A stretch of DNA of 64,000 nt from Azolla caroliniana (lineage: Eukaryota > Polypodiophyta). A program made the position numbers and the translations under genes. The notes under the pieces are model-generated. The model saw only the letters and a list, made by a program, of their open reading frames with translations, had not been told where the DNA came from and searched no databases. Location of the stretch: NCBI GenBank assembly GCA_043228905.1, contig JBHGNT010000004.1, positions 3,038,001 to 3,102,000 on the forward strand. The letters are read 5' to 3'. Numbering within the stretch: the first letter of the stretch is position 1; each line of letters opens with the position of its first letter. Positions 23,361 to 35,686 of this stretch are shown here, piece after piece.

Positions 23361-23629
23361 GACTCATGAGCCGCGCTTGAAGACGAAAGATTCATGCGAG
23401 AAGAAAAGAACAGAAAGGAAGGAAGGGAAGAAATAATGACAGTAGCAGCAAAATAATAAATAAACACCAGAAATAATAAATAGCCTTTCTCGACGTTCCC
23501 CACAGTAAATAATAATTATAATTATAATTATTATTAATCAATGTTTATGTGAAGATTAATATTATTAATCTCTCCAAAATGTGAAAACCGGGTGCATCAT
23601 GCTCTCAGTTCTTATAAGCATTCTAATCG

Positions 23630-24000
23630 AAGAAGGTAATCTAATCATGGATGCTTAATATCGTCATTAGGATGCAACCTAATCATGGATGCTTAATATC
23701 ATCATTAGGATGCAACCTAATCATGGATGTTTAATTAATCATTCTCATTAGGATGCTATCCAATCATTAATGCTTAATAATTCTCATTAGAGATGCCATC
23801 CATTCATGTATGCTTAATCATTCTCAATAAGATGCCATCCATTCGTGGATGCTTAATCATTCTCAATAAGATGCCACCCATTCATGGATGCTTAGCCATT
23901 CTCGTTAGGATGCAATCCAATCGTGGATGCTTAATCATTCTCGTTAGGATGCAATTCAATGATGTATGCTTACTTTATCATTCTCGTTAGGATGCTTATT
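23630..24000. repeat. 39-bp minisatellite, about nine imperfect copies
   Basis: The unit reads GATGCCATCCATTCGTGGAT then GCTTAATCATTCTCAATAA. Copies at 23790-24000 are regular at 39 bp; copies to the left are more diverged. One frame stays open as a 13-residue repeat because 39 is a multiple of three; I do not regard it as coding. Confidence 0.85.
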
Positions 24001-24900
24001 GCATGCAATCTCGTTAAGACTTGTCATATATCATATTAGTTGATGTTACCTCTTGGATGCCGAATATAAAGAGAAAGTAGCATTATGGATAACATCTTCT
24101 TTTACAAAGGGTACACTTTGTATTGTTGAAAATACAAATAGCGTTATTGGTAAGAATAGCACACATTCGAGTGATCTTTTTTATATCTTCCGAGCTACTA
24201 ATTGTGTTTTAGGAATTTACTAAAATACCCTTGGTAATTTCCCCGAAACTATTTCTTCCAAAATATCTCTCTTTCTTTGTCATCAGTTCTAGAATCAACA
24301 CTAGTCTTTGTTGAAGATTGGCTTGTTTAATACCCCACACTTGTATCTCCCCACTTCAAACTCTAATTTTGATTTTGCTTAACTTCCTTATTTACATTCT
24401 TCACTCATAGAACCATCTTCTCTCAAGGCAACTTTCCTTTAGAATTTCTTTTCTAATACAATCAGCATGAAACTGCCTGCAAAAAGTTGACTTTTGGATC
24501 TATTTGCCAATTCCATGAAAAAAGATGTTTTATTATACAATTTTGTCATATTTGTGGTCTAGAAATTTCTTTCCCAAACTCAAGGATCTACCCACAATTG
24601 TTGTCAATATTTTCATGTTCTGGCCATAGCTAGTTTGAGTGTTTAATTGGCCAAACGTTACTTTCACCAGTCTCGTCAATATGTTTCTAATGGTGACAAA
24701 GGTTCATATTTATATGGTTCACATGTGTGCCTAGTAGATAATACATTGTGGATAACATTTATTCAATCAATAGCACTGAATTCAGTTAGTTTGTCACCAT
24801 ATGGCAAACAATTCTCAACGTGGAACCAAACGAAAATCAAATGCAGCATGCACAAACCATGAGCTCAAAAGAATTCACAATTTGTGCTTTGCCTTTACAT

Positions 24901-25412
24901 CTAAGCAGACAAAAAAAGACTGCATTGTTTTCCATGGAAAGCATTTAAGTTTCAGTGCAAATCTTAGATTGTTTTCTACATGGATCAGAATTCTAAAGGG
25001 CTGTGGAAATGCTGGTGAAGTGCCTTACATCTAAGCACACAAAAAAGACTGCATTGTTTTGCATGGAAAGCATTAAGTTTCAGTGCAAATCTTAGATTGT
25101 TTTCTACATAGGTCTCCAAAGGGCTGTGGAAATGCTGGTGAAAGTGCCTTACATCTAAGCAGACAAAAAATGACTGCATTGTTTTCCACGGAAAGCATTT
25201 AAGTTTCAGTGCAAATCTTAGATTGTTTTCTACATGGGTCTGAATTCCAAAGGGCTGTGTAAATGCTGGTGAAAGTACCTTACATCTAAGCACACAAAAA
25301 AGACTGCACTGTTTTCCATGGAAAGCATTAAGTTTCAGTGCAAATCTTAGATTGTTTTCTACATGAGTCTGACTGAATTCCAAAGGGCTGTGGAAATGCT
25401 GGTGAAAGTGCC
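24901..25412. repeat. Four tandem copies of a unit of about 124-131 bp
   Basis: Copies begin CTAAGCA(G/C)ACAAAAAA at 24901, 25031, 25155 and 25286, share GACTGCATTGTTTTCCATG, AAGTTTCAGTGCAAATCTTA and GGGCTGTGGAAATGCTGGTG. They lie 3' of the CorA-like gene. A minus-strand open frame spans the array, but it is made only of the repeat. Confidence 0.9.
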
Positions 25413-25842
25413 CTGGAAGGGATGACTGGATAACAGCAATTCTCCCACCAGAGTCTGGACAGAGTGCATTCATTCTTCATCTCTATACTTTCACCTAAAA
25501 ATTCATTGTGATATGCAACCAGATTAATCTGATGTAATTCCCCATAGATGCTAATCACTGAGGACATGAACAGATTACAGAGTTTTATTTTCTTACTAAG
25601 TTCAGTCAGGTGTTAGATTAGTTCTTATCTTACTGCAAGTAATCTACCTTGCAACTATCAAAAAGAGTACTTAAAGATCATGCAATGTGTGTGTATCATA
25701 TAACCATTTCTTTGTCATTCAATTTCCTTTTATTCCTTTTTCTTTTCTTGTATTTAGCATTGGAACGGATAATCAAACAGATTACATGATTTTCTTCTTT
25801 ACAAAAAAATAATAATATGAAGAAAAAGAAAAGTAGAAGAAT

Positions 25843-28766
25843 TCAAAGTCTGAAGTAACCCCCATGCCCCCGCAAACTTGGTTTTCTGGGCCATTTGATT
25901 GATTTCTTCGTGCTCAGCCATCTCTTTCTCACAGCTTGATTCAGTTGCCAAGTCTTGACATAATTATAGAGTGGCGCTGTCCAGAAGCATGCAAGAAGAA
26001 GTATCAAGATAACAGCACATAACATTAAAACGTTCCAGAACCCATTCTTCTCCTCCGAAGAAAACTTCTGTTCAGACCATGGAATACCTCCCACATTCAT
26101 CCCAAAGGCTGCAAAAGTAACAAGAATTCAAGCGATAAAGCATAACCTTCTCCATTTTCTCTATCAACTCCTATATTCTAAATTTTAATGGAACCCATCA
26201 ACCAAGAATTCTGATACATTTTCTACATGCAGGATTGATATTTGTTGCTGATCCAATGGAGCTCATCTAAACCCACGTTAGATCTAGCATATAAAATCTA
26301 CGGAGGGGAATGAATATATCACATAATGAATTGACAAGTATCAAATTCATATAAACCAAAATTTTAAAACTATCAAATTCTGTGTAAAACAAGACGCCTG
26401 AATTTCATACAATGATACAAAATACCCAATTTCAAGTGATCTTCTCTAGGTTCTACAGCCTCTACTTTCTTAATATCTTGATGTGGAATGGTCATGATAG
26501 ATCCAAACTCCAAAGATAAAGAATGTAATTTCGCTTACTATTGATATTAAAGGACTGATTGAAGAACCTACCTATTCACATGCGCAGCAAAAGCTTTCTC
26601 TTGCTTGGCTGGCTTTTACTCTTAGGTCGGTATTTTAAACCTTAATAACAAGGCAACAATTTTTAAAGGAGGCAGCCAATGCATTGAATTGCATTTTTGT
26701 GAGGATATGTGCACCATATTCATCTTAGATTCTTCTTTTTTCTCATGGTACAAAAATGCATACATTTCAAACAAACCAAATAAAAAGGTGATTGTTATGT
26801 GAGCTCAGAAAAACAAAGTAAAGTATTCACCAGCAGTCACTATGGATAGTGGAAGAAAGATAATGGAGAGGAAGGAAAGGTAGTACAACTTCTTGTTGAT
26901 TTGCTCAGATTGCCAACTATCTAGACCAGCCTGAAGTGCTGTTATCCGGTTGGCGAGAAACCCTAAATTTTCTTTCAGTTTCTGAAGATGCCCTACTAAT
27001 GTATCAATCATCTTCATATCATCGAGAGTAAGCCATGTCTTTCCAGCACATTTGTCCTTCACTCTTGGAAAAACTTGCTCTCCATGTGCAATCACCTGTG
27101 TATCCACCAAGACATTTTGAACTCTTACCTAGAAGAGAATAATATGCCATGCCATGAGAATGACCCTCTACGAGCCATGACTTGAGAGTCAACGACCTTG
27201 ATTAGGAGTCAATTTGAGGTATGGTGTTCATTGACTCCTAATATCAGGGTTATGTGTGTGACTGTAGTATTGTGTACACATACATAACCTTGATTAGGAG
27301 TCAATTTGAGGTATGGCGTTCATTGACTCCTAATATCAGGGTTATGTGTGTGACTGTAACCACCATTCCCAACCTGGGTTAAAAACTAATTCCATTGGTA
27401 CAAACATGTAATTTCTAGCACAGTGTAATACCTGAAGAAGACGTTGAAGATCCAGATGCATCCGGGGGAAATAGCGATCGTCCAGCATCTTTTGCTTCAT
27501 GATGTAATCCCCTATGATAGGCATAAATCAGGTTGCATACATTATGAACGAAGTGATACAAAAAACACGGGTATTCTTGATACAGATTTAACCTTGATTA
27601 GGATTTTGGGTTCAATGTTAAGGATAGAGATCCATATATCATGGGCCTAGTGTAGAGACCATCGCTACCTAGATTGTGCCCATGGACAAACAAACACATC
27701 CTTGAATGTGCGTAGGTGTATGATCCTTTGGCATTAATAGTGTGACTTATCCGCACATAATAAGAGTCAAGATTAAGGTTATAGATACATAAACCCAGTG
27801 TGGAGACCAATCTGGATTGTATCCATGGACAAAGAAAAGCCATGATCTGGATGCAAAAGGGAATACATATCCCTAGCTTGAATATTGACTCCCTAATCAT
27901 CAGGGTTACATTGTGAGCATATATACCAATGTGTGGCGAGCATTACCATTATCAAGCTCAAGTTCGACCTCATCGAGATCCATTTCAAGCCGACTGGCCA
28001 CATCTTGCAAATGATCGACATGGGCATCGATGAGGTGTACAAGAAGGTTGGAAACACAGGAGGGAACAGGGGAATCTATCGCCTGATCCGTAATATGGTG
28101 ATTCATAGTGAGAAGAAACTCGAGCATGTGTTCCTGGATATGGGTACCCTGCTCTTTCATCTCTTCTTCCGATTCTTCTCCATCACCATCACTGTCATCA
28201 TGATCCATGGTGGGCTCATTTAGTGTTGGTATTTCAGTGAGCAAGCTTTTCGTCAAAGAAGGTTTGGAGAAACCCAGCCTTGGGATCCGACCGAGAGAAA
28301 CGGTAACAATTGTCCTGTTGTTGACTCGGACAGCGAGTTTGTGTGTATATTTGCTACTTGTGGGTCCTGGAGAATTTACCCGGAAGATGAGAGAGTCACC
28401 GACATGGCCACAGAAGGGCCCGTTGCTGATAAGGGCGAGGATGTCTTGAAGCTTTAATGGAGGGCATAGAGCTTCAATGAGATATTGGGCAGCCGAAGGC
28501 AAGTGAGACAAGGATCGCGGGAGCTCAATATGGTACCATGTGAACGATGATGAAGAGGTGGTGGTGGTGGTGGTAATTGTATGCTCAACACCATTGCCAT
28601 TGCCATTGTTACTGCTACTGTTACTGTCATGTGAATGTGATAGTTGCTGTTGTGGGAGGTCCCATTCGTTGTGAAGGAAGACATTTCCGAGGCCATCGAA
28701 TGTGTATGCGGTTCTTTTGAGAACAGGGTAGCTTCGCAGATTCGGATCTGATCCCAATCTGCCCAT
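25843..28766 (-). CDS. CorA-family divalent cation (Mg2+) transporter-like protein
   Basis: Four exons on the minus strand: 27947-28766, 27432-27511, 26831-27095, 25843-26108; phases join to 476 residues. The C-terminus has the CorA arrangement: a long helix (residues about 300-365), TM1 (YYLSFLSIIFLPLSIV), the GMN signature in AFGMNVGGIPW at residues about 391-393, and TM2 (VLMLCAVILILLLAC), then a basic tail. Intron 3 splits the codon four residues before GMN. The N-terminal 270 residues are soluble, with an S/N/T-rich stretch (residues 45-75) and an acidic stretch (DDSDGDGEESEEE). CorA proteins are homopentameric channels moving Mg2+ or related ions across a membrane; ion and membrane are not resolved here. 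CT-rich tracts upstream (28926-28949) may be in the leader. Confidence 0.9.
27195..27342. mobile_element. Two copies of a 56-bp TA-flanked hairpin element
   Basis: Copies at 27195-27250 and 27287-27342, in intron 2 of the CorA-like gene, start ACCTTGATTAGGAGTCAA and end TTGACTCCTAATATCAGGGT, so each folds into a hairpin. The second is bounded by TA on both sides, as for Tc1/mariner-type (Stowaway-like) elements. They are part of a 72-bp direct duplication repeated at a 92-bp spacing. Confidence 0.6.
27589..27909. mobile_element. Stowaway-like MITE in intron 1 of the CorA-like gene
   Basis: Left end TA-ACCTTGATTAGGA (27589) and right end TCCCTAATCATCAGGGT-TA (to 27909) form imperfect terminal inverted repeats related to the hairpins in intron 2, with TA at each border. 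The interior is about 280 bp and noncoding. Confidence 0.55.
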
Positions 28767-29086
28767 TTCAGAAACAGAGAAGTAAGCTGATCTCTCCCAA
28801 CCTATCTCTTCTCTGCTGATTCTGGCTCTGCTTCTCCTTCTTCCTTCTTCTGCAAATTTCTGTCCTGAATGGCTCCTCTCTCTTTATTTCTTGAGGGTTT
28901 CTTCTTCCTCCTCGTTCCTTTTCTTGAGAGAGAGAGAGAGAGAGAGAGATGCTTTTCAGTCTGTCTTGTTTTTCTTATTTCTGTGTTTCTTCTGTCGGAA
29001 AGAGGGCGTCAAGTTTGTTGTTAAAAATCACACAAGTCAAAAAAAAACGAATAAAATTTATATGAGACTGGATTGTATGTGTGTAT

Positions 29087-29095
<9 letters not shown>
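28767..29095. promoter_or_regulatory. Upstream region of the CorA-like gene with GA/CT tract
   Basis: A (GA)n tract lies at 28926-28949, reading as CT repeats on the gene's strand, a composition common in plant leaders and core promoters. No TATA box is clear. Confidence 0.35.
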
Positions 29096-29137
<42 letters not shown>

Positions 29138-29193
29138 GGAGACCAAGAGGTCATGGGTTCAACCCCTACATTCCACAACGGCATCTAATGAAT

Positions 29194-29232
<39 letters not shown>

Positions 29233-29290
29233 GGAGACCAAGAGGTCATGGGTTCAACCCCTACATTCCACAACGGCATCTAATGAATTA
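29090..29290. repeat. GA microsatellites alternating with two SINE-like 3' ends
   Basis: Two nearly identical 60-bp blocks (29134-29195, 29229-29290) each follow a long (GA)n tract. Each contains GGTCATGGGTTCAACCCC, which matches a tRNA B box, then TACATTCC and CGGCATCTAATGAATTA. The same B-box segment ends the tRNA-like copy at 41702, so these are probably tRNA-derived SINE fragments. Confidence 0.65.
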
Positions 29291-29407
29291 AGAGATATGT
29301 ATTCTATGAAGTATATATATAATAGAGAGGTGAGAAATTTGGGCTTCAAACCCAAGACACAATGCTAAAAGTGTAACAAACTTTCCACTAGGGTAAGATG
29401 AGAGACA

Positions 29408-29514
29408 GAGCGGGTAACATGTGTGTGTGAGAGAGAGAGAGATGGTGGATAAAACAAACACCACGGAATGAATGGAAGAAGAACCGGAATAGGAGTAAAA
29501 ATTGAGCGGGTAAC

Positions 29515-29559
<45 letters not shown>

Positions 29560-29616
29560 GGTGGATAAAACAAACACCACGGAATGAATGGAAGAACCGG
29601 AATAGGAGTAAAAATT
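29408..29616. repeat. Tandem duplication with GT/GA microsatellites
   Basis: Two copies (29408-29503, 29504-29616) start GAGCGGGTAAC, contain (GT)n(GA)n of different length, then ATGGTGGATAAAACAAACAC and end AGGAGTAAAAATT. Confidence 0.85.
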
Positions 29617-32600
29617 TTGAATCTTGACATGAAGGGGAGAGACAGATAGGCATACAAACAGACAAAGATGCTTTTCATATCCACAAAGAGACCGATTTGT
29701 GGTCTATGACGTACGTCGAGACGGTTGGTAAGGTTGTTGGACAGAGATCTAAAGGTCGTGTGTTCAAACCTTGTGACTTCGCAAGGGCATCTAGTCGATT
29801 GCTAAAAATATATGTATGCTACCATAAAGATGGTTGAAAATCACACTTTGAACTTTGAGCCTTGTTTTGATAACCCAATAGCTAACCTTTAGGACAAGTT
29901 AATGATGAATTAGTCCAATAGCTTATAGTCCATTAGTATAAGTTTATTACAAAAACAAAACATTAATACTCCTCCATAATGGATGCACCTTGGAGAGTTG
30001 GTGGATTCATCAATGTCGATATGTAATGTAAGTCACAATTGCGTTGACTAAAAGAAACCACATAAAATGTTACTTCAATTTTCCAACTCAAAATAACAAA
30101 TATGCCCTTTATGTGTAGGATCATATATGTATTGACAGTTAATTCCTTCTCAATGTCATTTGCGGAGCTTGAACCGGCATATACTCGCTTGATGGCGAAT
30201 CAAGCGAATGTGGTGGTTGAGCACCTTCGAGCCTCACACTCGCTTAACAATTAAACAATGATTTAGAACAATGTGTATATCTCTCACACTCGCTCTCATG
30301 GACAATAGAAGTTAAAAACATCTTTAATTAACCCATTTGCTAAGAGGTCTAGCACCAACAAGGAAGAGAGATTAATGTCTCTCTACTAAACACTATCACT
30401 AATCTCTCTTAAGCTTAAAGGTTACAAGAAGAGGACATGAAACTTGAGCTTTTGATCACTAGGGAGATCTTTACAAATGGAAGAACCCTTACAAATACAC
30501 CATAATGTGCTTTATAAGGTTTTACATTTAGGGTGTGGCCCTTTCACACTTGGCCACCTATTAGCTTCCCTCTCCTTTGATTGGTTCTTACTACTTCCTC
30601 TTCATGGGCCCTTTAATCATACAATGTCCTTCTTGATGCACCCTTCTTCACGACCAATCATGATGTGATCCGAGCTCTTAACACTTTATCACATGAAACA
30701 AGCAAGAGAAGTACATTAAACTTTTAACTTGTTGATGGGAAATATTTGTGATATAAACTTCTTCAACTAAAATAAAAAAAATAGAATTTGTGGTATTATC
30801 TCATCCCATTAGTAAATCAATATTGTCTCAATATTTTATTAATATATTTTCCTTTGTTTTTACAAAAGAAGTTCAATAATATTAAGAGTGTGTGTGAAGA
30901 TGGGTCACATTTGCATCTCATTCTATGTGTAAATAAAGCAGAGAATACATAAAAGTATTGTATCCAAGTTTCTTGATATAGATTATATTTGCAATTTCTC
31001 AAATAAAACATGTAGATATATTATCGTGATTTTTTCTTAATATCATAACTAGACCAAGGGGAGCAATAATGTACTTGAAGCTCTATTTTGAGTAGTGACT
31101 TTTAAATGAGGATCGTGGAACCCTCCTCATGATAAGTACTTGAAGCATTCTCTCAAATCCTCAACGCAATTGGTAACAAACATGCATGCAATGCTTTGTA
31201 AACTTGCATGGCATGCATATGGATAAACTACCTTTTTGTTGTTGTTTCGATATGTATGGCTTTAGTTGTTAACTAGTCAAACGTGAATTGGGTGGTAAAA
31301 ATGTTAGAATACTAAGGTTGATAAGGCTATCATACTCACTTTCTCCAGCTCTCCCTTGATTATTTCATCGTCCTCCACAGAGACACGGGTACAAATCTTA
31401 TGCATGGATAGCTAATAACAAGCCAAGCTAGCCATGTGATAAGAATAAAGTAAATGGAACATCACATTTTGTAGATGTGTTGTATATTTTGATATTCAAG
31501 GCATATGAGGTTGTCTATGTCAAAAGGAGTTTGGTTAATTGCATTATCTTGTGATTGAATCTGTGTATCATGGACCTTCAAAGGTGTACATATTGAAAGA
31601 TAGATCACAATCATACCCATTGGAATAACATGGAGTCATCAACCTTTACTTGTGTCACCATGCATTTGCACCATCTCATGATTGAATATATGTAACATGG
31701 AGCTTCGTAGGTGTAGATAAGCTATATTGAAAGAACACATGGTCATGGACCTTTACGTTTGTCATTACATACTACATGCCCCACAACTTGGTGAAACCCA
31801 AACAAAGTACATGGAAGGCATAATAGTTTTTACCTAAATGGATCATCTTGGATAGACCTAAAAATTCTATAGCTAAGAGCCACTCTCATACCATATGGAA
31901 CAAAAATGAGACACCCTTTCCATAAACATGCACAAGTAATAACTAGGAAACATCATATACTTCAATTGAGACTTCTCAAGTACAATAATACGATTGAGAC
32001 AAGGAAAATTGGGAGTGGTCAATCTAATCAAAACTATCTTCTTGCTCCTGAACTTTATTTAGCATTTGTTAATTTTTTAATCTTGAAACAAGCAAACAAG
32101 CTATAGGATGTCGATTGTTATAGTCTTGGTGGCCCATCTAGAGATGTTGATATGTATGTATCTTCTTGGTGTTCTTTGATAGGGTAAGCTTTTAATAAAA
32201 AATTGATTACTTTACTATCGCTTCAGGTTATTAGGTGTAAACGATAAAGTTATTTTTTCCAAAAGTATTCTTGGTGACGATGATTATTACTCATTAGCAT
32301 AAAGAGAAAGACGATGAACCGTTGTGCAAGCTACAAAAAGTAGTCTTGCTTTTCATCCGTATATGTATAAAGGGGAGATGGTGATAATTTATTCTCATTT
32401 AATATTCATCATTTTCCCGATGGTTAAGCCAAAAAGGTGGCATGATTGTTAAGAATGCTAAGTTGTCCTCATTTATCACACAACATTTTAGAAGATCTCA
32501 AAAAGACCACAATTCTTGACTATGCTATTGACATATAAAATACGATTAGTAATGTAAATGTGTATGTAAATACAAATGTTTCACCATTATCTTGGAAATT

Positions 32601-32844
32601 TCATTCAATATCAAACTGAATAGCGTTCCAAATGTGCATTTATGCAAGTAGCATATATATTGAACCGTTGAAGCTTTGAAGTTTTGATGATGATTTGTCC
32701 CATGGGCAAATGTGGTTCCCCCCATAAAATTAGCATTTGTGTTGATTGATGTGTCCATGATTGGTTAATGAGTTGATGATCATCTACGTATTTGTCTGGG
32801 CACCGATTCATGTTTTATTTATGTCCATGTATATATATGCTTTG

Positions 32845-32880
<36 letters not shown>

Positions 32881-33917
32881 ACACACACACACATATCAAC
32901 CAACTTGTTTTACTATATTGAGGTTGGATTATAAAAGCAAATGAAATACTTGAGCGAGCTAACTTCTCGTATCATGTAGCCTCATAATGTGATATTTGGT
33001 GCAAGCACGTGCCGTATAATTCCTGTTATTGAAGCTTGGGTCCACGATACTTTGTTCTTGGCATTTTCGGAGATTAGTCAACGTAGATGAGTAATGTGTG
33101 AATTGTCATGTATTTTGAACCATTTAGAAAACAAATAGCCATCTCACATTTGCCTTTGACTCTTAAGGCATTTGCCTTTCTAACATAGCTTCCTTTGTCA
33201 CATTCCAAATCCATATATCTTAAAAAGAGTAAATTATGTGTGGGCATTTTGTATCTTATGTCTATTTATTTATTTATTTTAAAAAAAACATATCCTTCCA
33301 TTAGTTTAAAAAACCATATCAACTACAAAATACAAAATGATGGAAAGGAGATGATTATCCTTCCCCAACCCGTCTTGTGTAAGACACTAGCTAGCCATGA
33401 ATCCTTCTTTTGGTAGACTTGATTGAACACTTCTTCAATAGTTGAAACATACCATGAATTTGCCATATGTTCAAACCAAATCAATCTTCCTCATCATGTT
33501 TATATTCAACATCTCCCAATACCACCTTTGGGTCATCGCATGCATCCAATATACCCCCACATTTACAAATTATGACCAAGCATCCTCTATTTTCCATATT
33601 CAACGTAAAACTCAATCAAAGCATTATGGTATAGAGGTCATTTTGTATGTCTCGATCCATGATTCTAGCATGTATAAACATGCCGTCATGTACAACCATG
33701 TGATCAACACCCACTTTAAGGGATCTCAACCCTTCAAACAGTTTATATGTATCTGATAACCTTCCACATGTTGCCTGCAAATCAACAATGCTTCATGACA
33801 CCATCCATCACATAAAAAGAAACAGACTTCTTCCGAATGCATACATAAGAGCATCCCCCTCCACCTATTTCAATGAATCCATCCATGTTTCAATAACAAT
33901 TAACATATCCCCATGTT
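29617..33917. other. Gene-free AT-rich region
   Basis: A tRNA-like fragment with A-box-like and B-box-like sequence (GTGTTCAAACC) lies at about 29725-29800. At 31545-31770 a passage about ATCATGGA(C/G)CTTC recurs in diverged form. A mirror GT/CA tract is at 32847-32893. I see no exon or protein family in the rest; 30140-30740 has LTR-like composition but no ends could be placed. Confidence 0.4.
32847..32893. repeat. (GT)n-GC-(AC)n self-complementary microsatellite
   Basis: A run of about 15 GT units passes through GCGC into about 7 CA units, so the two halves can pair as a hairpin. Such tracts are prone to length change. Confidence 0.85.
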
Positions 33918-34611
33918 TCATATCGGTGGAGGAAATACCCAGAGAGGTGGCTGATACCTCCAACATATACAAGAATTAACCATATAAAATACATTCATCC
34001 TTTCCCATGTCTTCTTAAAAACCTCTTTCTTTCGAAGGACTACATCTGAATCACCCTTGATAGCATCATACTCTCCTTTTAGTGTATGCACCAAGGTCAA
34101 CCAAATCTCCTTGATTACCTCCACAACATTCCATTGAATTTGTTGAAATATCCTTCGACATCTACTAGTCCACAAAACCCACAACATTATGGAACTAATA
34201 GTCTCCCAAACCACCCCATTTTGTATTGAATTACTATGCATACACGGCAACACTTCCTCAACATATCAACCTCTTGTACGTAATGCAAAGGTAACCTTTT
34301 CTTGTTCATAATCTTGTACCTTACCCTTAATAGCAGCCTACATCACTGCTCCCCATTTATATACTCTAGAGCCATATACATCATGCAATAAACGTAATAT
34401 CCTTTTTCCAAACCAATTTAGCCACCATACATGACCATAATAAGTGACGAAGAGACTCCATCTCTAATCCACAAAAATCACACATTTTATCTGCATCCTT
34501 ACAATGCATCCAAACCCTAATAGGAACCGCATAATGAACAATCAACCATCTAAATAAAATAATCTTCTTTGGAATTTGCATAGCCCATAGCCATTTCCAA
34601 AATGTTTTCAA
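33918..34611 (-). mobile_element. Antisense LINE 3' fragment (zinc-binding RT tail)
   Basis: Minus-strand frames at 34611-34381 and 34253-33918. The first reads WLIVHYAVPIRVWMHC, then CDFCGLEMESLRHLLWSC, the zf-RVT C-x2-C-x7-H-x4-C pattern found at the C-terminus of plant LINE reverse transcriptases. The second (LWVLWTSRCRRIFQQ) is the usual following segment. Stops and gaps separate them, so this is a dead 5'-truncated copy of a family different from the one in the pyruvate kinase intron. Confidence 0.75.
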
Positions 34612-35194
34612 ATAAGTAGAATCTTATGTCTATTTATGTTATAGGTATACTTTATAACCTACAAACCAATTCTACAACAAATTTCAATGGGTCAAGGGTA
34701 GGATAATTGGGAAAGGAATTGGGACAAGTGGTGATTTGGAAACTTCTAGTGTTGGGCTATATAAGGGGGGCTAGTTACCCCCTTCATTACAACATGTTGA
34801 GATGTTATCGAGACTTTGTTGGAGAGGCTAAGATCTCTTCTTCGAATCGAATATTCAATTGCCAAGGTATAGCATAAGGTAATGTTTGGTGGTATGGAAC
34901 ACCAATGATATTTTACATTTGTCTCATGTTCCTTAATCCTTATTCTCCCCAATGTCTTATTTAGTTGTTCGTGATTATTTGATGCATAATCATTTTGTCA
35001 TGGAAAGTTAACAATTCATGGGAGTTTCAATTTGTGACTTATACACATGAGATAGAGGGCTTACATAATTCTCTCCTTGTAATGTGTATGTATGTATGCC
35101 CAAAATATAATGTCCTTTTGTTCGTTCTTAATTATCTCCAAATTTCAAAGAATTTATTAATGACACGAAGGAAATTAGATGATATTGAAGGAAT
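34612..35194. other. Gene-free flank left of the chromovirus
   Basis: AT-rich with no exon or element ends recognised. It ends in GATAG (35195-35199), the target duplication of the next element. Confidence 0.4.
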
Positions 35195-35199
35195 GATAG

Positions 35200-35686
35200 T
35201 GTCGTGACTTGAGAATAGGAGAGAGAAAAATAAGATGACAGTAGAAGGTAGAGGGGGGGGGGGGGGGGGGGAGAGAGAGAGAGAGAGAGAGAAAGAACAC
35301 TAGAAATGGAAAGAGAGTTTATATTATAAGAGAGCAAGGATTACAAAGAGTAGGCTAAGGGGCTATAAACTGGTGTTGAACCGAATGAGTTGTGATGAAT
35401 GAATAGACACCTATTTATAGGTCCTTATGGAGTATTCTAGAATGTTCTAGAATATTTTAGATATTTATGATATTTAATATAATCATGGAATATCCTAGAA
35501 TACTCTAGATTGTTCTGGAATACTCTAGAATGTTCTAGAATACTCTAAATGTCTTGTAATAACTAATAATACATTTATTATAATTATACATCATATATGT
35601 TAGTATAATGGTTAAAGGTCTAACATATAGATTAAGACGTCTTGGGCTCGAATCCTTGTAAGGCCAAAATGTATGTTGTCATGACA
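35200..35686 (-). repeat. 3' LTR of the chromovirus (left end)
   Basis: 487 bp, TGTCGTGAC...GTCATGACA. Longer than its partner through a G homopolymer (about 35255-35270) plus GA tract and an extra TCTAGAATGTTCTAGAATA-type segment. Near the inner end lies a tRNA-like block with box A-like TAGTATAATGGTT and box B-like GGCTCGAATCC. Confidence 0.92.

Larger units (their letters stand above)
23361..25842. other. Intergenic region between DCC-protein and CorA-like genes
   Basis: Contains the upstream region of the DCC-protein gene, the 39-bp minisatellite at 23630-24000, AT-rich sequence without genes (24000-24900), the 4-copy repeat at 24901-25412 and the 3' untranslated region of the CorA-like gene (25413-25842). 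Confidence 0.5.

Noticed and set aside
23793-23990. Open frame with 13-residue repeats
   Set aside because: It is the 39-bp minisatellite read in one frame; no start context or homology.
24985-25473. 162-residue minus-strand frame
   Set aside because: Made only of the 128-bp tandem repeat; lies in the 3' flank of the CorA-like gene.
29073-29291. RE/ER-rich frames and their SL-rich antisense
   Set aside because: Translations of (GA)n microsatellite.
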